Source of the DNA: Tetrapyrgos nigripes
Taxonomy: Eukaryota; Basidiomycota; Agaricomycetes; Agaricales; Campanellaceae
Length of the DNA: 64,000 nt
Reading direction: 5' to 3'
Assembly: GCA_013368315.1 (NCBI GenBank)
Contig: JAACJM010000042.1
Coordinates: forward strand, 124,001-188,000
Shown here: positions 12,299-24,122 of the stretch, one piece after another
How positions within the stretch are numbered: the stretch's first letter is position 1
How the letters are laid out: every line of letters begins with the position of its first letter
Position numbers and translations under genes: made by a program
Notes under the pieces: generated by a model
The model's database searches: none
Told to the model about the DNA's origin: nothing
The model's input: only the letters and a program-made list of their open reading frames with translations

Positions 12299-13317
12299 AT
12301 GTATCCCACTTTATCTGAAGGCGCGTCCCCTCGGGCTGGAAACAAGAGGAAGGCTCAGGGCAATCATGATCTTGATGACAGACGGTGAGTGGCTTGATTA
12401 TGGCTAAAAGGCCTTCTGTGTGACAGTATATCGATATCTCATTCTTTGCTCTACCACTCCATCTTCTTTCCCTCTACAGCCGCCGCAACTCACGCCCAGT
12501 CTCCAGAGCTTTAATGCCAAGTTCGCATCATGCATGTCCTCTAGTTAACCTCGGGGACTTCCCGCGGCCACCACGAGAGCACAACTGTAGACCAGCGTCG
12601 CCGCGTCCAGGACCAACACCACGTCCTTCCAACAATGATGACGACGGCGCCCAGAATCTTCCATCACTCTTTCAGATTCCTCATGAAACGTCGACTCGTG
12701 GTCAAAGTCATGCAGACAGTCCAGGACCCAGTGCCTCTTTGAATCCGCCTGATACGGATTCAGATTCGGATGGGAGTGCCACTGGGGATGATGCTTCGGA
12801 GAGAGATCAAGATAAAGGAAGAGGTGTGCATTATCATACCCACAACCACTTCTACTTCGACATGCGCAACGCGACAATATACAATCACAGTCACAACGGC
12901 GACAACAGTGCTCATGGCAACACTGCGAAGGATAGTAATAATCCGACTCACCATCATGCTCCTGCGAGCGTGTATTATCCTACACAATCACGGTCCCAGT
13001 ACCAATCTCCGCCAATGCCCACGTCCGCATGCGACAACCCGGAAGGATCAGGTTTCAGCGGCGCTCCAGGTGTTACTCCCACTGCTCGCTCTCCCCCTCT
13101 CCCCGGTCATGATCAACAAAATTCTCACCCCTCTAGTCTCGCCTATGTCGCTGACTCAAGGCACATCGGTCATAGTCCATTCCCAAGCCAAAGTCATGGC
13201 ATACACCTTCCACCTATTCAGAACTTGGACAATACGGATGAAAGCCCATATCTGGGAACCAGCGAGCATAACGCCAGCACCAGCGCCAATCGTCGTCACT
13301 CGTCCAACTTCTATTGA
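12299..13317 (+). CDS. His/Asn/Ser-rich hypothetical protein, tandem family copy B
   Basis: Two exons, 12299-12384 and 12480-13317. The first ends in the same phase and at the same basic motif (NKRKAQGNHDLDDRR) as copy A. The core reads GRGVHYHTHNHFYFDMRN, followed by NHSHNGDNSAHGN-like His/Asn repeats and a Pro/Ser-rich tail ending SSNFY. Copy A is spliced further at the matching point. Here a gtaagt donor (13326) and a ttttag acceptor survive downstream, followed by GQRARGR-like sequence comparable with copy A's GQRSRAQ. An in-frame TGA at 13315 stops translation before that donor. Copy B thus looks 3'-truncated relative to copy A, unless an alternative frame is used. Function unknown. Confidence 0.6.
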
Positions 13318-14287
13318 CCAAATACGGTAAGTTATGACTTATCGCGAGTGTTGTTTTAGCATCTGACAGCGACGGCTTCTTTTAGGACCAGGGTCAGCGA
13401 GCACGAGGTCGAGAGAGTGCGGAACGAAGTGGAAGGGTTGGTCAGGAAAAAATTAGAAGGGGAATAAATGGTTGGGTGCAGATTCTTTATTTTTGATTAT
13501 TTCCCTGCTTCAAGTGCAGGAGATGAAGTAGGAGTGGTATGGGTTATGGGGCTGCTAAGGATGGGCACGGAAGGATAGAGCTTTTCATCGTTACGTCGAG
13601 CTCGTCGGTCTTTTCAGGGTCTTGTCCTCGGGTACATTCTTACTGGCTGTTAGCTCTGGTTGCGTTCTCAAGGACTGCTAAAGTAGTTAACCCCATCTAG
13701 ATCACTTCTGCTTTCTTTCTATATACTTAGATACTGTATATTCTGCTCTGCAATTCTTTGTACAAGTGGTTGTCCGAAAATGGAAATGGGACATAATTTT
13801 TCTACGTAGTACATCGACGATCGTCCTTGCACAATCCTTACCCAATTCCCCTCAATACTCCATCCAACGTAGCCAGAACACATACATATCCTTATCCCCT
13901 AGAACACTCAGATTTTGCAGATAGGATCTATGGTCTTCCGTCATCCGTACACATCCAAATCATACACATGTTTTCTCCGGCCAGCGTAGTCTCGGGAACC
14001 GTCCAGGAGGTATCCAGAAACGAATTGTGTCTGGCCCACGAGTAATGTCGACGATACTTCATAGTCTACATGATTGTTCGCTGTACCATTGTGGGTTGCG
14101 CTGAAACCAGTTCAGAACCTGTCGTGAGAACGACACTTTCGCAGACGCACTTGGATCATTGAGGCTGAATTTACCTAGTGTTTATGGTTTTACAGTCGGT
14201 CTGTTGTCTGTTGTCTGTTGAGATCGTATGTATAAGTATGCTCCGTTCCAATCTCTTTATTGTATCTTTGAGCTAAAAGGTCGACAA
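13318..14287. other. Intergenic region between copy B and a ferric reductase
   Basis: It holds the degenerate former last exon of copy B (about 13386-13470), then sequence with no recognised gene. Three consecutive gtctgtt units lie near 14200. The reductase on the right is on the minus strand, so this is a convergent 3'-3' region. Confidence 0.45.
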
Positions 14288-16762
14288 TTACGCATATCCA
14301 AAGGACTCCACAAGTAAAGTAATACTAGCACCTCCTCTCATGATGGAAGCGGGCCCTGCCGTAGGGAAGCGTAAAGCTTCACGGACACAGCTGGCGATGG
14401 ACTGTGAACCACAGACTGTAGAGAATTGTCATCTTTTCTATTTCTCGTATTTTCATGGGAAAGACGTACCAGCGACACACATTGATCCCCCTCTCGCTTC
14501 TTCGGCTTCTTCAACAACGATCTTGCCTATTGCCGGACGTCCCAGTAAAAGCTGGAGCCCTGATATTTCCATGGGAGACTTGACGTTGGGAGTGTTTTCA
14601 CCAGACAAACTAGAACTGGCACCAGGAGACTCAAGCTTGGAGCTGTCAGTAGAGACAGTGTCCCACTCTGTTGTAGATGATCCGGTGACGAAGAGACGAA
14701 TCTCCAATTGGAATCCATGCGGTGCGAGTTTGACTGCACTGTTAATGGCGTCCAGGACCCACTGGAAGTGTCCTAGAAGGCGAGGTGAGGACAGCTTTTG
14801 ACGGCTTGCGCTGAAAACACTTACTTGCATCACGAACAGCCCAAACGAAGACAACTCGTTTGCAGTTTCGCTTTCCTGCACGTGCACCTCTGAAGCTCAT
14901 CCTTAATCGATGTTAATCCAGAGATTAGACATAGACACGTACTCCACAATGTCCAGCAACATAGGAAGAGTGTACGTCACTCCAGTTCCACCTGATGAAG
15001 AGGAGGAGATATCAAACAAAGAAAGGCGACTCGACATTAACTGTCCTCACCGGCAATGAGCACCACATTATCATAACCAGAAAGATCGTTTCTTTGACCA
15101 TAAGGACCATCCACGAAGACCTTTATGGTTCCTTTCTGGGCGGCTACGTGGCTGAGACGCTTGGTGAATCCATCCCTCACGTTAACAAGAAATACGAGTT
15201 CCTTCCAGTAAGCTTTCGAGCTGGAGGATCCGGAAGTCGAGGTTATCTCTTTGGCGTTCATCTTGGAATCATAGCTGGCGATTGTGAAAGGGTGGCCCTC
15301 AAAAGGCAGAAGTGAAACGGTTGGCGTGATAAGATACGCAAATTGTCCAGGGGCCCAGTGAAAGTGAGCGGGACGTCTGAGGGTGACACGGACCAGATGG
15401 GGGGAAATGAGTTCCGTGGATGCGTCAAGAGTGCCGGAACCAGAGCCGAATCCGAAGTAGGAGTGGTTGAAGGCTATAAGGCGTATTGCGCGGATGAGCT
15501 GGTCCAAGCCCCAGATGAGGAAACACGGCCAGATATAGTGACTATATGTGGCTGTCCCGGTGAGGCCATCACTACAAAAATCCATTTTCAACCCAGAGCA
15601 CCTGAACCCGAACAAAAATGGCTTACACAAATTCGTTGGTGTGATAATAGGCACCTCCGAGGATTATTCTACAGGTGGATCAGAATCGCATGCGGTCCAA
15701 TCAAGATTGATAACCCACAAAGCCAGAGCCATATGTGTGTAGAAGAATAATTCGTAGGCCTTCCCTCGGACAGGGCGCATGGATATGAAAAATAGGATGG
15801 AGAAAGACAGACCCGCCATAACCCCAGTGTGAAACCAGGTCTCATGCACGTCTTCTCCCACTCTGTGAAAGACATTAGTTGATGTAATCTAGTATAATTC
15901 AATCACCGTACTTGGCAGCTATCTGTGGAAAACGACATTAGGATTCTATATGATGGGGTGAAAATGAGTTCGGATAACTTACCCTTCCGCTAGCATGCAC
16001 ACATAATAGGACGAACAAAGAACGAGCTAGCATTCGGTGCACAATGTTAAGCTACTCTGGTCTGTCAGAGTTTCCCAAAGTCGTAGACCTCAATAACTGA
16101 CCTTCTCGTACCCGATTCCAGTTAAGACTACAAGAAATCAGATTTCAATACAGACGCAGATAGTAAGATGACGAACTCACAAGAGATGACATTATTTTTG
16201 GTACCAAGAGCTGTGATAAGAGTTAATTGACTGGCAAGGAGGGCTCCGGCGCGGTTACTCCAGTAAGAGATGTCGAATTGAACGCCTTCGGCGTTCGTAT
16301 CTATTCAAATAGACAGGAAGAATCAGCATGTACACCCGAAGTTTGGCCTGACTACGTACCATTGATAAGCAGTATAGTAAACAGGGCTGCGACATAAAGT
16401 GCACAGACCACGATTTCAGTGATGTTGATCGTGAAGGAACCGATGGTAAGGGTCAAACGGAACGCGATAATGCGAAAAAGGTTGACGAGAGCTTGAGGGA
16501 GTTTCCTGACGCGAAGTTTCCGACTGATATCGCGATGATCCTTTTCTGGATCAGTGTGCACGTTGTGCGATGATCGACCTCCGAAGAGTTTGGAGCAGAT
16601 GAAGGAAATAAGTCGGCAGAGGGCAAGCAGACCTATAAACGATGCGGTGATGAACCACATATAATGAGGATATTCTGCAGCCCGGCCAACGCGATGATCA
16701 CGGTCAGGGTTTGGTTTCGCAGCGTAAACATCTGCTATGCTTGCACCGAAGGGTGACGACAT
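14288..16762 (-). CDS. Ferric reductase, transmembrane NADPH/FAD/heme type (copy 1)
   Basis: The product would move electrons from cytosolic NAD(P)H through FAD and two hemes to extracellular Fe(III). The start at 16762 (MSSPFGASIADV) aligns with copy 2. In order: an N-terminal TM segment (FITASFIGLLALCRLISF), further TM helices, the ferric-reductase TM domain with candidate heme His residues (HRMLARSLFVLLCVHASG; FFYTHMALAL), the FAD-binding domain with PFEGHPFTIAS, the GPYG motif (VDGPYGQR), an NAD(P)H-binding GGTGVTYTLP, and a C-terminal VCGSQS...GPASIMRGG. The last exon is 14288-14415. More than eight short introns interrupt it, and the exons between 15750 and 16350 are tiny and less certain. 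It stands about 4.3 kb from the ferroxidase gene and on the same strand. Confidence 0.88.
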
Positions 16763-18987
16763 GCTGGAATGCCAAAGAAAAGATAATGTCGAGGGGACGA
16801 TCCGAGTGACCACGATGGTAAGACGGCCTCCGTGTCGACTTTAAATACACAGAGACCCCATTATTTCATCATCTACCCTCCGGTGAAAGTAAGTCTTGGA
16901 TATTCCGATGCTTAGTGCTGAAGTCATGGCTATCTGAGATCTTCCAGCGGATGCTTCATAGCCTTTGTCTATAAACGGATGACCTCACTCCGAAGTCTAG
17001 CACGATTGTACTCGTTTGGGAACTTGAGGTAACGAGCTACCGTCAACCCAGCTCATTTCAGATTTCTAGCCTGAGTTCTTCCAGTCTGAAAACAAGAGTT
17101 TGGTCGGTAAACAAAAATTGAGCCACAATGGCAGTTGAACAACTCACCGAGGATGCCTTCTATGGGACATTTTACACACAGGACTAGATCGGAGACTCGA
17201 AGATTTGAATGAGGCCGGCGGAATCACGCTCTGCACTGGCTTGGCCACTTTCAACCAAGTGTCCGTTGTTGCTACTTTCCTCGAGAAACCGTTTCCCCTG
17301 GCCCTTACATTCTAAGTGTCTAATTGCTAGTTTCACTTCCGATGTCTCGCACTTCCTCGATGAAACAAATTTGCGAAGCAGACTGAAGACTAGCAAAGAG
17401 AAACCTATGGATGGAGATGTATATTGGTCAATCAGTACGTCTTCTTAACCATCCTCAATCTCAGATCTCATTGAGAACGCCTTACCGAAATATCACCCCA
17501 TATTTGCCCTAAATTTCCCAGCTCCGGGACGTAAGCGTAAGCGCGTGGTTCTCGAGCTTCTGTGCCAAACATAGCCCTCAGTACAGGAAGCCGAACTTGC
17601 TCCATTGTCACAGATATTTCAGGAATATCCTGATCAATTGTATGAATGACTGACGGCATACGAGAGAGATCGTATAATTACTGCTTTGACACCGGCTTTC
17701 ACAGACGTACGACGTGCGTACAACTTGCAAGCATGACTGGGGCCATTGGAGGGGGAGATAGATACTGCTGAAGTTGCCAATATCATAGGCGGTCACTTGA
17801 GCAGCGATTAGAACAGGGCGCAATCGATATGTGTACAGAATGTACTAACATACTGCTTTGCTTTTTCCCGAACCCAACGCAAGAATCGTCCGAACAAGAC
17901 GAGAATACTCGACAATGGCAAAAGTCCGGGGAGCAAGCCTTGATCCTGAGCCAAGTCAAGAGCCCAGAGCCCAGAGGACATTGAAAACCTAGTGTCTTTC
18001 CTGAAGGAGCCTGATGGTAGTGCAATTAGCACCAAAGACATTCATTTGGACATCTACCTCGGAACGATTGTACACATTCATGGACCGCATCCCGCAGAAG
18101 AGAGACACTTCAAATATTCCGATGAATGGTCGACGGAAGCTCTAGGGAAGCTATAATGATGACTTGGGCTACCTCGATAAAGCTGCCATTAGACTTTGCA
18201 GAGTCAGAAGGTAACGCCGCTGAAGCATCGGAAAATGACGCATCGAGGTAAGAGTTGCGTGCCTGTAGGGTTCAGAGCGATGACGCAAGTTCAATAAAGG
18301 TCAGCACAGGACAAGAAGCTCGCCACAAGTAGGGAGTCCGCGCAGTCTGTAACATTGTACGTACGTTTTACCGCCTAGGGGCCAATACATACCTGAGGCC
18401 TGACCGTATTAGCTAGTGTTTAAAGTACACATGTCTTCTGAGCAGACAGCATGAAGAGGATCGTGTGGGACTAGCGTTTTCTGGGGGGAAAATGTTGGAT
18501 GCAAGTTGCCAAGATGCATCATATGCATGCAATTGCACTTGGAAATCCGAAAGGCAACAAAAACTTCAAGGCAACGTAGCTTGACACGATCACATGATAA
18601 CACGGTCACGCGACATCTCGCGCCATGCTCATTGCTGCTGCATAAGCTTGAAGTCAAGTTAAGCAAAAGTTAAGTTGAAGTGCGGTTCGAAGCAGTGGTA
18701 TTTACTCCTTAAGACTGAATAGCTATAAACCTGACCAAAAACAACTGGACTCCGATGTGAAGGCAGAGAGGAAAAAGGAAGGTTTGATATTCTTGACTTA
18801 TTCAACTCCAATGCGGTCATTGTACACAAACTAAACGTAAACAGCAACGCTGTTTTGATGAATGACAGCGTGCGCAGAACTATGCTACATATGTTTCTAA
18901 TTAGCAAAATAAATACTAGTTCTACATCGGTGGAGGTGTCTATCAAGAAAGAGCACAAATACATTAGTTTACGAAGATGTACTTTTA
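16763..18987. other. Intergenic region with possible decayed minus-strand exons
   Basis: Minus-strand open pieces at about 18041-17800 (VREKAKQYVS end), 17823-17610, 17659-17470 and 17396-17190 are suggestive of an old gene. They do not join into one frame with convincing splice sites and match no family I recognise. The promoter of ferric reductase copy 1 must lie in the left part; I see no exact ATCWGATAA there. Confidence 0.35.
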
Positions 18988-20060
18988 TTATCTGGTGCCT
19001 GCACCGAGTTTTTTCCCGTGGTCTACCAATGACGTCTGAGACTCTCCTTCAGTGCAATTATTACTAGCTGAAGTAAAGTTCCGGGACATCCTCTTTTCCG
19101 CGTCCAAACCTTTCAAGTAAGGACTCTCCTCATCAAGTATTTTCCGAGGTCGGATCATGAGATCCCTTCGAAATGTCCCGGGTTGATGCTGTAATTGGTT
19201 TCGCCTGCGTCTCAACAAGAAGATGGTGAGGATAATCGCCAATGATATGAAGACGGCACTGCCGGCGACACTTCCAGCGATGATGGCCGTCTTGCTATGT
19301 AGATGTTCTATGGCGTTGCTCTCCAGACTGGTGGGCGTTATTTCCTGACTAAGAGTGGGATCGCCAGCAGATGCGTGACTGATTGTTGGCTGTGTAGCAT
19401 AAGCCATCACAGTTATGGTTGGACCTGGATAGACAGTCGGCGTTAACGGACTTCTCATGGTAGATCAATACTTTTCCTTCAAGTGAGAACAAAATTTTAG
19501 CTTACTCTGTTCCAGGTGCCGCCAACGAAGCTATCAGCTCAAATATTCTGTAAAAGAGTTGTATGAATGGGGCGGTCAATGTACAGTGGTCCAGAAAGCT
19601 TACCCAGGGCCCTCAGGGGCTACTGTAAAACTGAAAGTGGAGTCATGGGCAGGGTTTACGGTCGTCAAGACTTGGTGTACATCAATTATATGCTCGGAAG
19701 TCGAAATGGAGTCTGTTGGATTCGGAACAAGCGTCTCAGCGATCACAAATGCCTGATCGCAGAAATCTCGGGAATTGGAGTCAAGGCAGGACCATGAGAG
19801 GGTCACCGGAGCATTTGGAGCGACTGGAGCAGAGAGAGGAAATATCGTGAATGGAGAGTCCCCAAAAGTAGTTTTTTGGTGCGCATTGATCCTTGAAGCA
19901 GAAGTGTTTCAGAGCGATGGACACAGCTGAAGAGTTTGATACGCACAGTCGCCCGACTCTTCCCATTTGCTGCTTCATAACAAAGCCCAACGTACTCAGA
20001 GACCCGTAGAGGCCTCTGGAAGAACTGGCCAATAAACGGGGGAAAGGTGGGCACGCTTGA
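18988..20060 (-). CDS. Single-pass membrane protein with extracellular beta-rich domain (5' end uncertain)
   Basis: Exons read leftwards. An upstream exon contains GQFFQRPLRVS. The next (about 19895-19606) contains FTIFPLSAPVAPNAPVTLSW and FCDQAFVIAETLVP. A short exon carries FELIASLAAPGT, and a final exon (~19450-18988) holds a Ser/Thr-rich stalk, a TM helix (IIAGSVAGSAVFISLAIILT) and a basic juxtamembrane RRRR. The cytosolic tail is about 70 residues. This layout, with a Ser/Thr stalk and a Gly/Ala-rich TM helix, recurs in many agaric hypothetical membrane proteins. No catalytic motif is seen. The initiator ATG was not located with confidence. It sits between ferric reductase copy 1 and the ferroxidase, but a role in iron uptake is only guessed from position. 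Confidence 0.62.
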
Positions 20061-21084
20061 ACATATATATACAGAAAGGCGCTTCCTTGCCAGCTCGCTT
20101 ATATACTGCGAAATGTATGACCTTCCTCTACGTTACATTGATAGCTCGTATTCCGTGATCTTTGAGTAGTATTGGAGCAGTGCGTGAGATGGGTATAACC
20201 CGACTAGAAGCGCTCCTACATACCTGTGTTGAAAAAGATTACAATCACGACGCGGGCGGATATGATCAATTCTATATATCCACCCTTGCTGAAAATGACT
20301 GAGTTGCAGGGATCTTTAGTCAAAGCGGTAGCACAGTGCACATCCTATACTTTCTCGCAGATAGCACCTCCAGCAATAACCAGTCCCTGAAAGATTCCCA
20401 GCATGCGCCTGCCAGCAATATGAACTACTTTGTTCGTAACGTCGTTTGCACTGCACACCGGATTTTATCAATGTGCGGGAATCTATCAATGGCGGGTACT
20501 CACAGGCAAAGTAGACATACATACCCTCAGAGCTATATATACGGGTCAATACAATTCTGTGGTGGATAAGGCTTGAAGGGTCCAGGGTCCAGTCGAGTTG
20601 AAGAAGGGTTGTAGAACAGATCATGATGACCGAGAGTCGAGACTGGTGCGTTGATATCAGTCCTGCCTTCCAGCATGGATACCATCATACAAAGCCTGGA
20701 CGTGGCGAAGGTCATGGAACCGAGGACTGCCTAACACATACGGAACTCACCGTTAAGCTACGGCCAGATTGCTCATGTCTTCCATATCCTTGCCGACATC
20801 GATTTACGCAGCTAAAGGATGCGTGGTAAGCGACGAGGTCGGATAGCCAAAATAGCGTCTTGAGCGAGCAAGCAAACTGGGTGCACACTGTGACTTTGGT
20901 TGGAAGACGAGAAAAAGTCTGCACTGCACTGCCACAACGTTAAGACCAAAAAGGAAACATATTGAGTTCTTTTTACAGAACCGTCGTATCTACAAAACTG
21001 ATAGCAAGCCTTTCGCCCGACATAGTTCCATCATATATTAGTTACAATCCAACTATTTTGGGACGTCTTCCAACCTCGGTCATT
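20061..21084. other. Intergenic region, no gene recognised
   Basis: Only short open frames without domain or splice support. It should contain the upstream region of the membrane protein on the left and the 3' flank of the ferroxidase gene on the right. Confidence 0.45.
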
Positions 21085-23372
21085 TCAAGACCTATTTCCA
21101 GACTGAAACACCCCAAATAGCTTGCCCTTCAGCCTCGCTTTCCTATCCAGTTCTTCTTTGACCTCATGCTCCATCTCCTCCTCAGATATACTCCCACCCA
21201 TAGCATACCAAATAACAGTCACCATTCCCAACACTGCCGTCAAAACACACCCAGTCATAGCCCAAATACCTTTTGCATGCCATCCCAATTGCTGTTGATA
21301 CGGACCCAATCTCCATCCACTCAAATCCGTTGTACTAGCATGACCAGCAGCATTCCCGCTTATCGGTTTACCAAGAGTTTGACAGTGGTCGTACATGACT
21401 TGGGGTACCCTAGAAGCTTGTTGTTGGGCTTCGAGAGGAGCTTCGACGAATTGGACGGCGAGGCCGGCTTCAAGATGCCATTCGATGTGACCTGAGTGAA
21501 AAGAAATACCAAGGTCAGCAAAGGAAGCTGATGAAGGAGGATAGAGCTAAACTCACAGTGAAGAAGCCAAACTCCGGGATTATCAGCTACAACTCTCAAT
21601 GTCGCCGAGCCCATACTAGGAATATGAACGGTGTCCCTCCTAACGGGATTCGTCTGGTTGTCCGAGATCGGAGGGTTTAAGGTGGGATCATCCGAGGTAT
21701 AGTCTGTCGCTCGCCCAACCAAGAACGGTTTATGTCCGTGAATATGGAAAGGATGCTTGCCTGCGTCGCCGTTTTTAATGACGATGTCGACTACGTCCAT
21801 GTGGTTTAGGACAAAGGCAGTGGGACCGTATGCACTTGCGACGCTGGCGTTGGAGCCTAGGGAGAGCTCACTAAATACTGAAGGGACTAATGGAGAGTTG
21901 AAAGTGATCCCGTTGAACATGGCGTGATTGGTACCGTCGTCCATGGTGTCGAAGAGGACCTCGAGTTCGACGGTTTGGGTGGAAGGAGGTGGGTTGATTT
22001 TGTCGCTTGGGACCAGGAGGGTGTCTTCGACAGTGCTGTATTCGTCAACGAAGCCGTTGTCCGTAACGGAGGCGGAAGATGAGTAGGTTATTGAAGAGGT
22101 GACGTCTGACAAACTATGTAAGATATAGACGCGTAGGAGGGATAAAAAGAGACGAACTGGGGTTTAAGGCGTCAGGTACTGTATCGAACATATCGGTATC
22201 CATGTTGGCGTGGATAGCCCAATTGGACGAGGTATCGTTTCGTGCAGTGACGAGGATAGAGTATCGCTGGGCCACAGTGACCGAAATCATGTCGATGGGG
22301 AATTCCTCAACGTCTGTCCCGTCAACTTCGATCTATTGCAAGGTCAGGACGAGTAAAGATGTTAGAGAAGCAGACGCACAATCCTCATATCATGCCCATC
22401 AATCCAGAAGAAAAACATCGCGAAACCACTCGTATTGACCACTCTGAGTCGGTAAGTCTTTCCTGGCTCAAATGGTAGCGTGGCGTTTTCATTGAACCCA
22501 ACCGCAGACGTTACAGATGAGGGTGAGGTACCCGAGATGGGCGGGAGGTACGAAGCATTTTGCGCAAAGTATATGAGGCCCGAGTCTATTCAGAAAGTCA
22601 GGATTGGGCAAACATGATGATGCAACTGGGCATACCGGGGACAGGCTCAGCGCCTCCAGGGTTTGCAATGCTGATAAATTTATTCAGTAAGACGGAGTGT
22701 TCATCATGATACCAATCGCCAAGGATGACGGTGAACTCTTCATCGTAGGAATGAACTTCTTTCGGTGGATGGATGACTACGGGTGCTCGGAGGCCGTCGA
22801 CATATTGGCCCTGGACAAGACAGAGAAATGTCAGCAGTTGCAAAGCAAGATAGTATAACTCATGTACGTACGCTGGCATGTGCATGAACCCAATAGGTAC
22901 CCCATTGGCCGGAGGAGTTAATGGGCACGACGTAATCAAAGGATTCCCCTGGAGGTATGCCGCTAGAAGACAGTCAGATTGGCCAGAAGCAACAGAGCGT
23001 ACATGGTTGGACTGGCTCACCATTCTGTCACGCCCTCCGCGCCGTCCATCCATGAAGTCGAGTTGAAAAACATGCCATGGTGATGTAGGGTAGTCGGCTT
23101 GTCAATTGAGTTTGTAACGTGCACCAAAAGCGAGTCTGTCGTATTAACGTCCATAGGCGGAGGTCTACGCGTTGAAAAGGTGAGGGTTTATTGCGCAAGC
23201 AAAGGGAGTCAACATACGGCCATGTGTTGTTTACACCGATGACTCTTCTCTCAAAGAGTCCATCGGGATTGGCGTCGTCAACATAGGTGATATTCCACCA
23301 GATTTCTTGCACTCCGGCAAGGACTGGGGAAGAAAAGAGAGAAAACGCGGCCAGAGAGTATAACGACCACAT
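21085..23372 (-). CDS. FET3: Fet3-type multicopper ferroxidase
   Basis: It oxidises Fe(II) to Fe(III) at the cell surface for uptake by the Ftr1 permease. The start at 23372 gives a signal peptide (MWSLYSLAAFSLFSSPVLAG). The copper motifs are in order: LHHHGMFFN, GTYWVHAH, HPFHIHGHKPFLVGR and, across an intron, HCHIEWHLEAGL. The usual Fet3-type Leu follows the last His cluster. Positions from about 21312 to 21090 encode a C-terminal TM helix (GIWAMTGCVLTAVLGMVTVIW) and a short charged cytosolic tail. That anchor is typical of Fet3 and absent from laccases. Several N-glycosylation sites are visible (NATLPF, NDTSS). About ten exons. It is divergent from the permease gene across a 750-base shared promoter, the classic fungal FET3/FTR1 pairing. 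Confidence 0.93.
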
Positions 23373-23577
23373 CCTCAGCGACGAAAGTTGAAGCAGGAGA
23401 TGGGCTGAAAGTGTCACAAGCTCAAAGTGAGTTTAAGAAGATTTGTGATGAGAAAAGACGTACAAATCCCATAAAACTAGATTCACCAGGGACGGGGACG
23501 AGACGGTACATGGTGCATGGTAGTCTGAGACGGCCCAACCCAGTACGAACCAGCGGAAGTCAAATTTAGAATGGACT

Positions 23578-23586
23578 ATCTGATAA
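23578..23586 (+). promoter_or_regulatory. Extended GATA element ATCTGATAA
   Basis: Exact match to ATCWGATAA, the extended site bound by fungal iron-repressing GATA factors (Urbs1, SreA, Sre1). It lies 206 bases upstream of the ferroxidase start and 537 upstream of the permease start. Binding is inferred. Confidence 0.7.
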
Positions 23587-23721
23587 GACAACGTTCTTTG
23601 ACAGCAGGACAAATCTCGAAGCTCCATCGGATGGTAGCGAGGAATGAAAAAAGAGAAAAGGTTCCCATGTCAGTACCTCATGATTTGCTAAATAGATTAG
23701 ATTACGTCCCGTTTACATATC

Positions 23722-23730
23722 TTATCTGAT
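23722..23730 (-). promoter_or_regulatory. Extended GATA element ATCAGATAA (reverse strand)
   Basis: The plus strand reads ttatctgat, an exact ATCWGATAA on the minus strand. It is 350 bases from the ferroxidase start and 393 from the permease start, roughly the middle of the shared promoter. Confidence 0.7.
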
Positions 23731-24122
23731 TACTAGGGTCCTCCTCGCGGCCAAACTTACCGGCGTTTTTGCCTCTCTCCTTCTTTGTAGCCTTTCACAT
23801 ATACTTTGATATTCAATTATCAGACCCCAGTGTAACACAAGCTCCGATGACCGTGTCCAACGAATCTCAATTGCATATTCCCGATCGAAGAATTAGTAGA
23901 ATTTGCAAACCAGTTCGCCACATTGCGGGTGCCCAGAGGTAGCTCGGATTTGAAAGATTCCTCCTCCGTCCGAGATTCAGGGTACAGATATATCGAACAG
24001 CATCACGAACCTGAACCATCTTCTGTTCATGGACTTTGCATACTCACGTCTCGTTCTATAACTAATACCACGTCAAACCCACTCCCTCTCAGAGTCAACC
24101 CTCCCCTGCCAGCTCTAGCAAG

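Larger units (their letters stand above)
23373..24122. promoter_or_regulatory. Bidirectional promoter of the ferroxidase/permease pair
   Basis: The 750 bases separate the two divergent start codons. The region carries two exact ATCWGATAA elements, listed separately, one on each strand. No coding sequence is evident. Shared control is expected because the two proteins work as one complex. Confidence 0.75.

Noticed and set aside
14160..14220. gtctgtt triplication as a possible regulatory repeat
   Set aside because: Only three 7-base units in a convergent 3' region; ordinary slippage is enough.
20316..20624. Minus-strand frame of about 100 codons between the membrane protein and ferroxidase genes
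   Set aside because: No domain, no splice continuation, and Cys/Tyr-rich random-looking composition.
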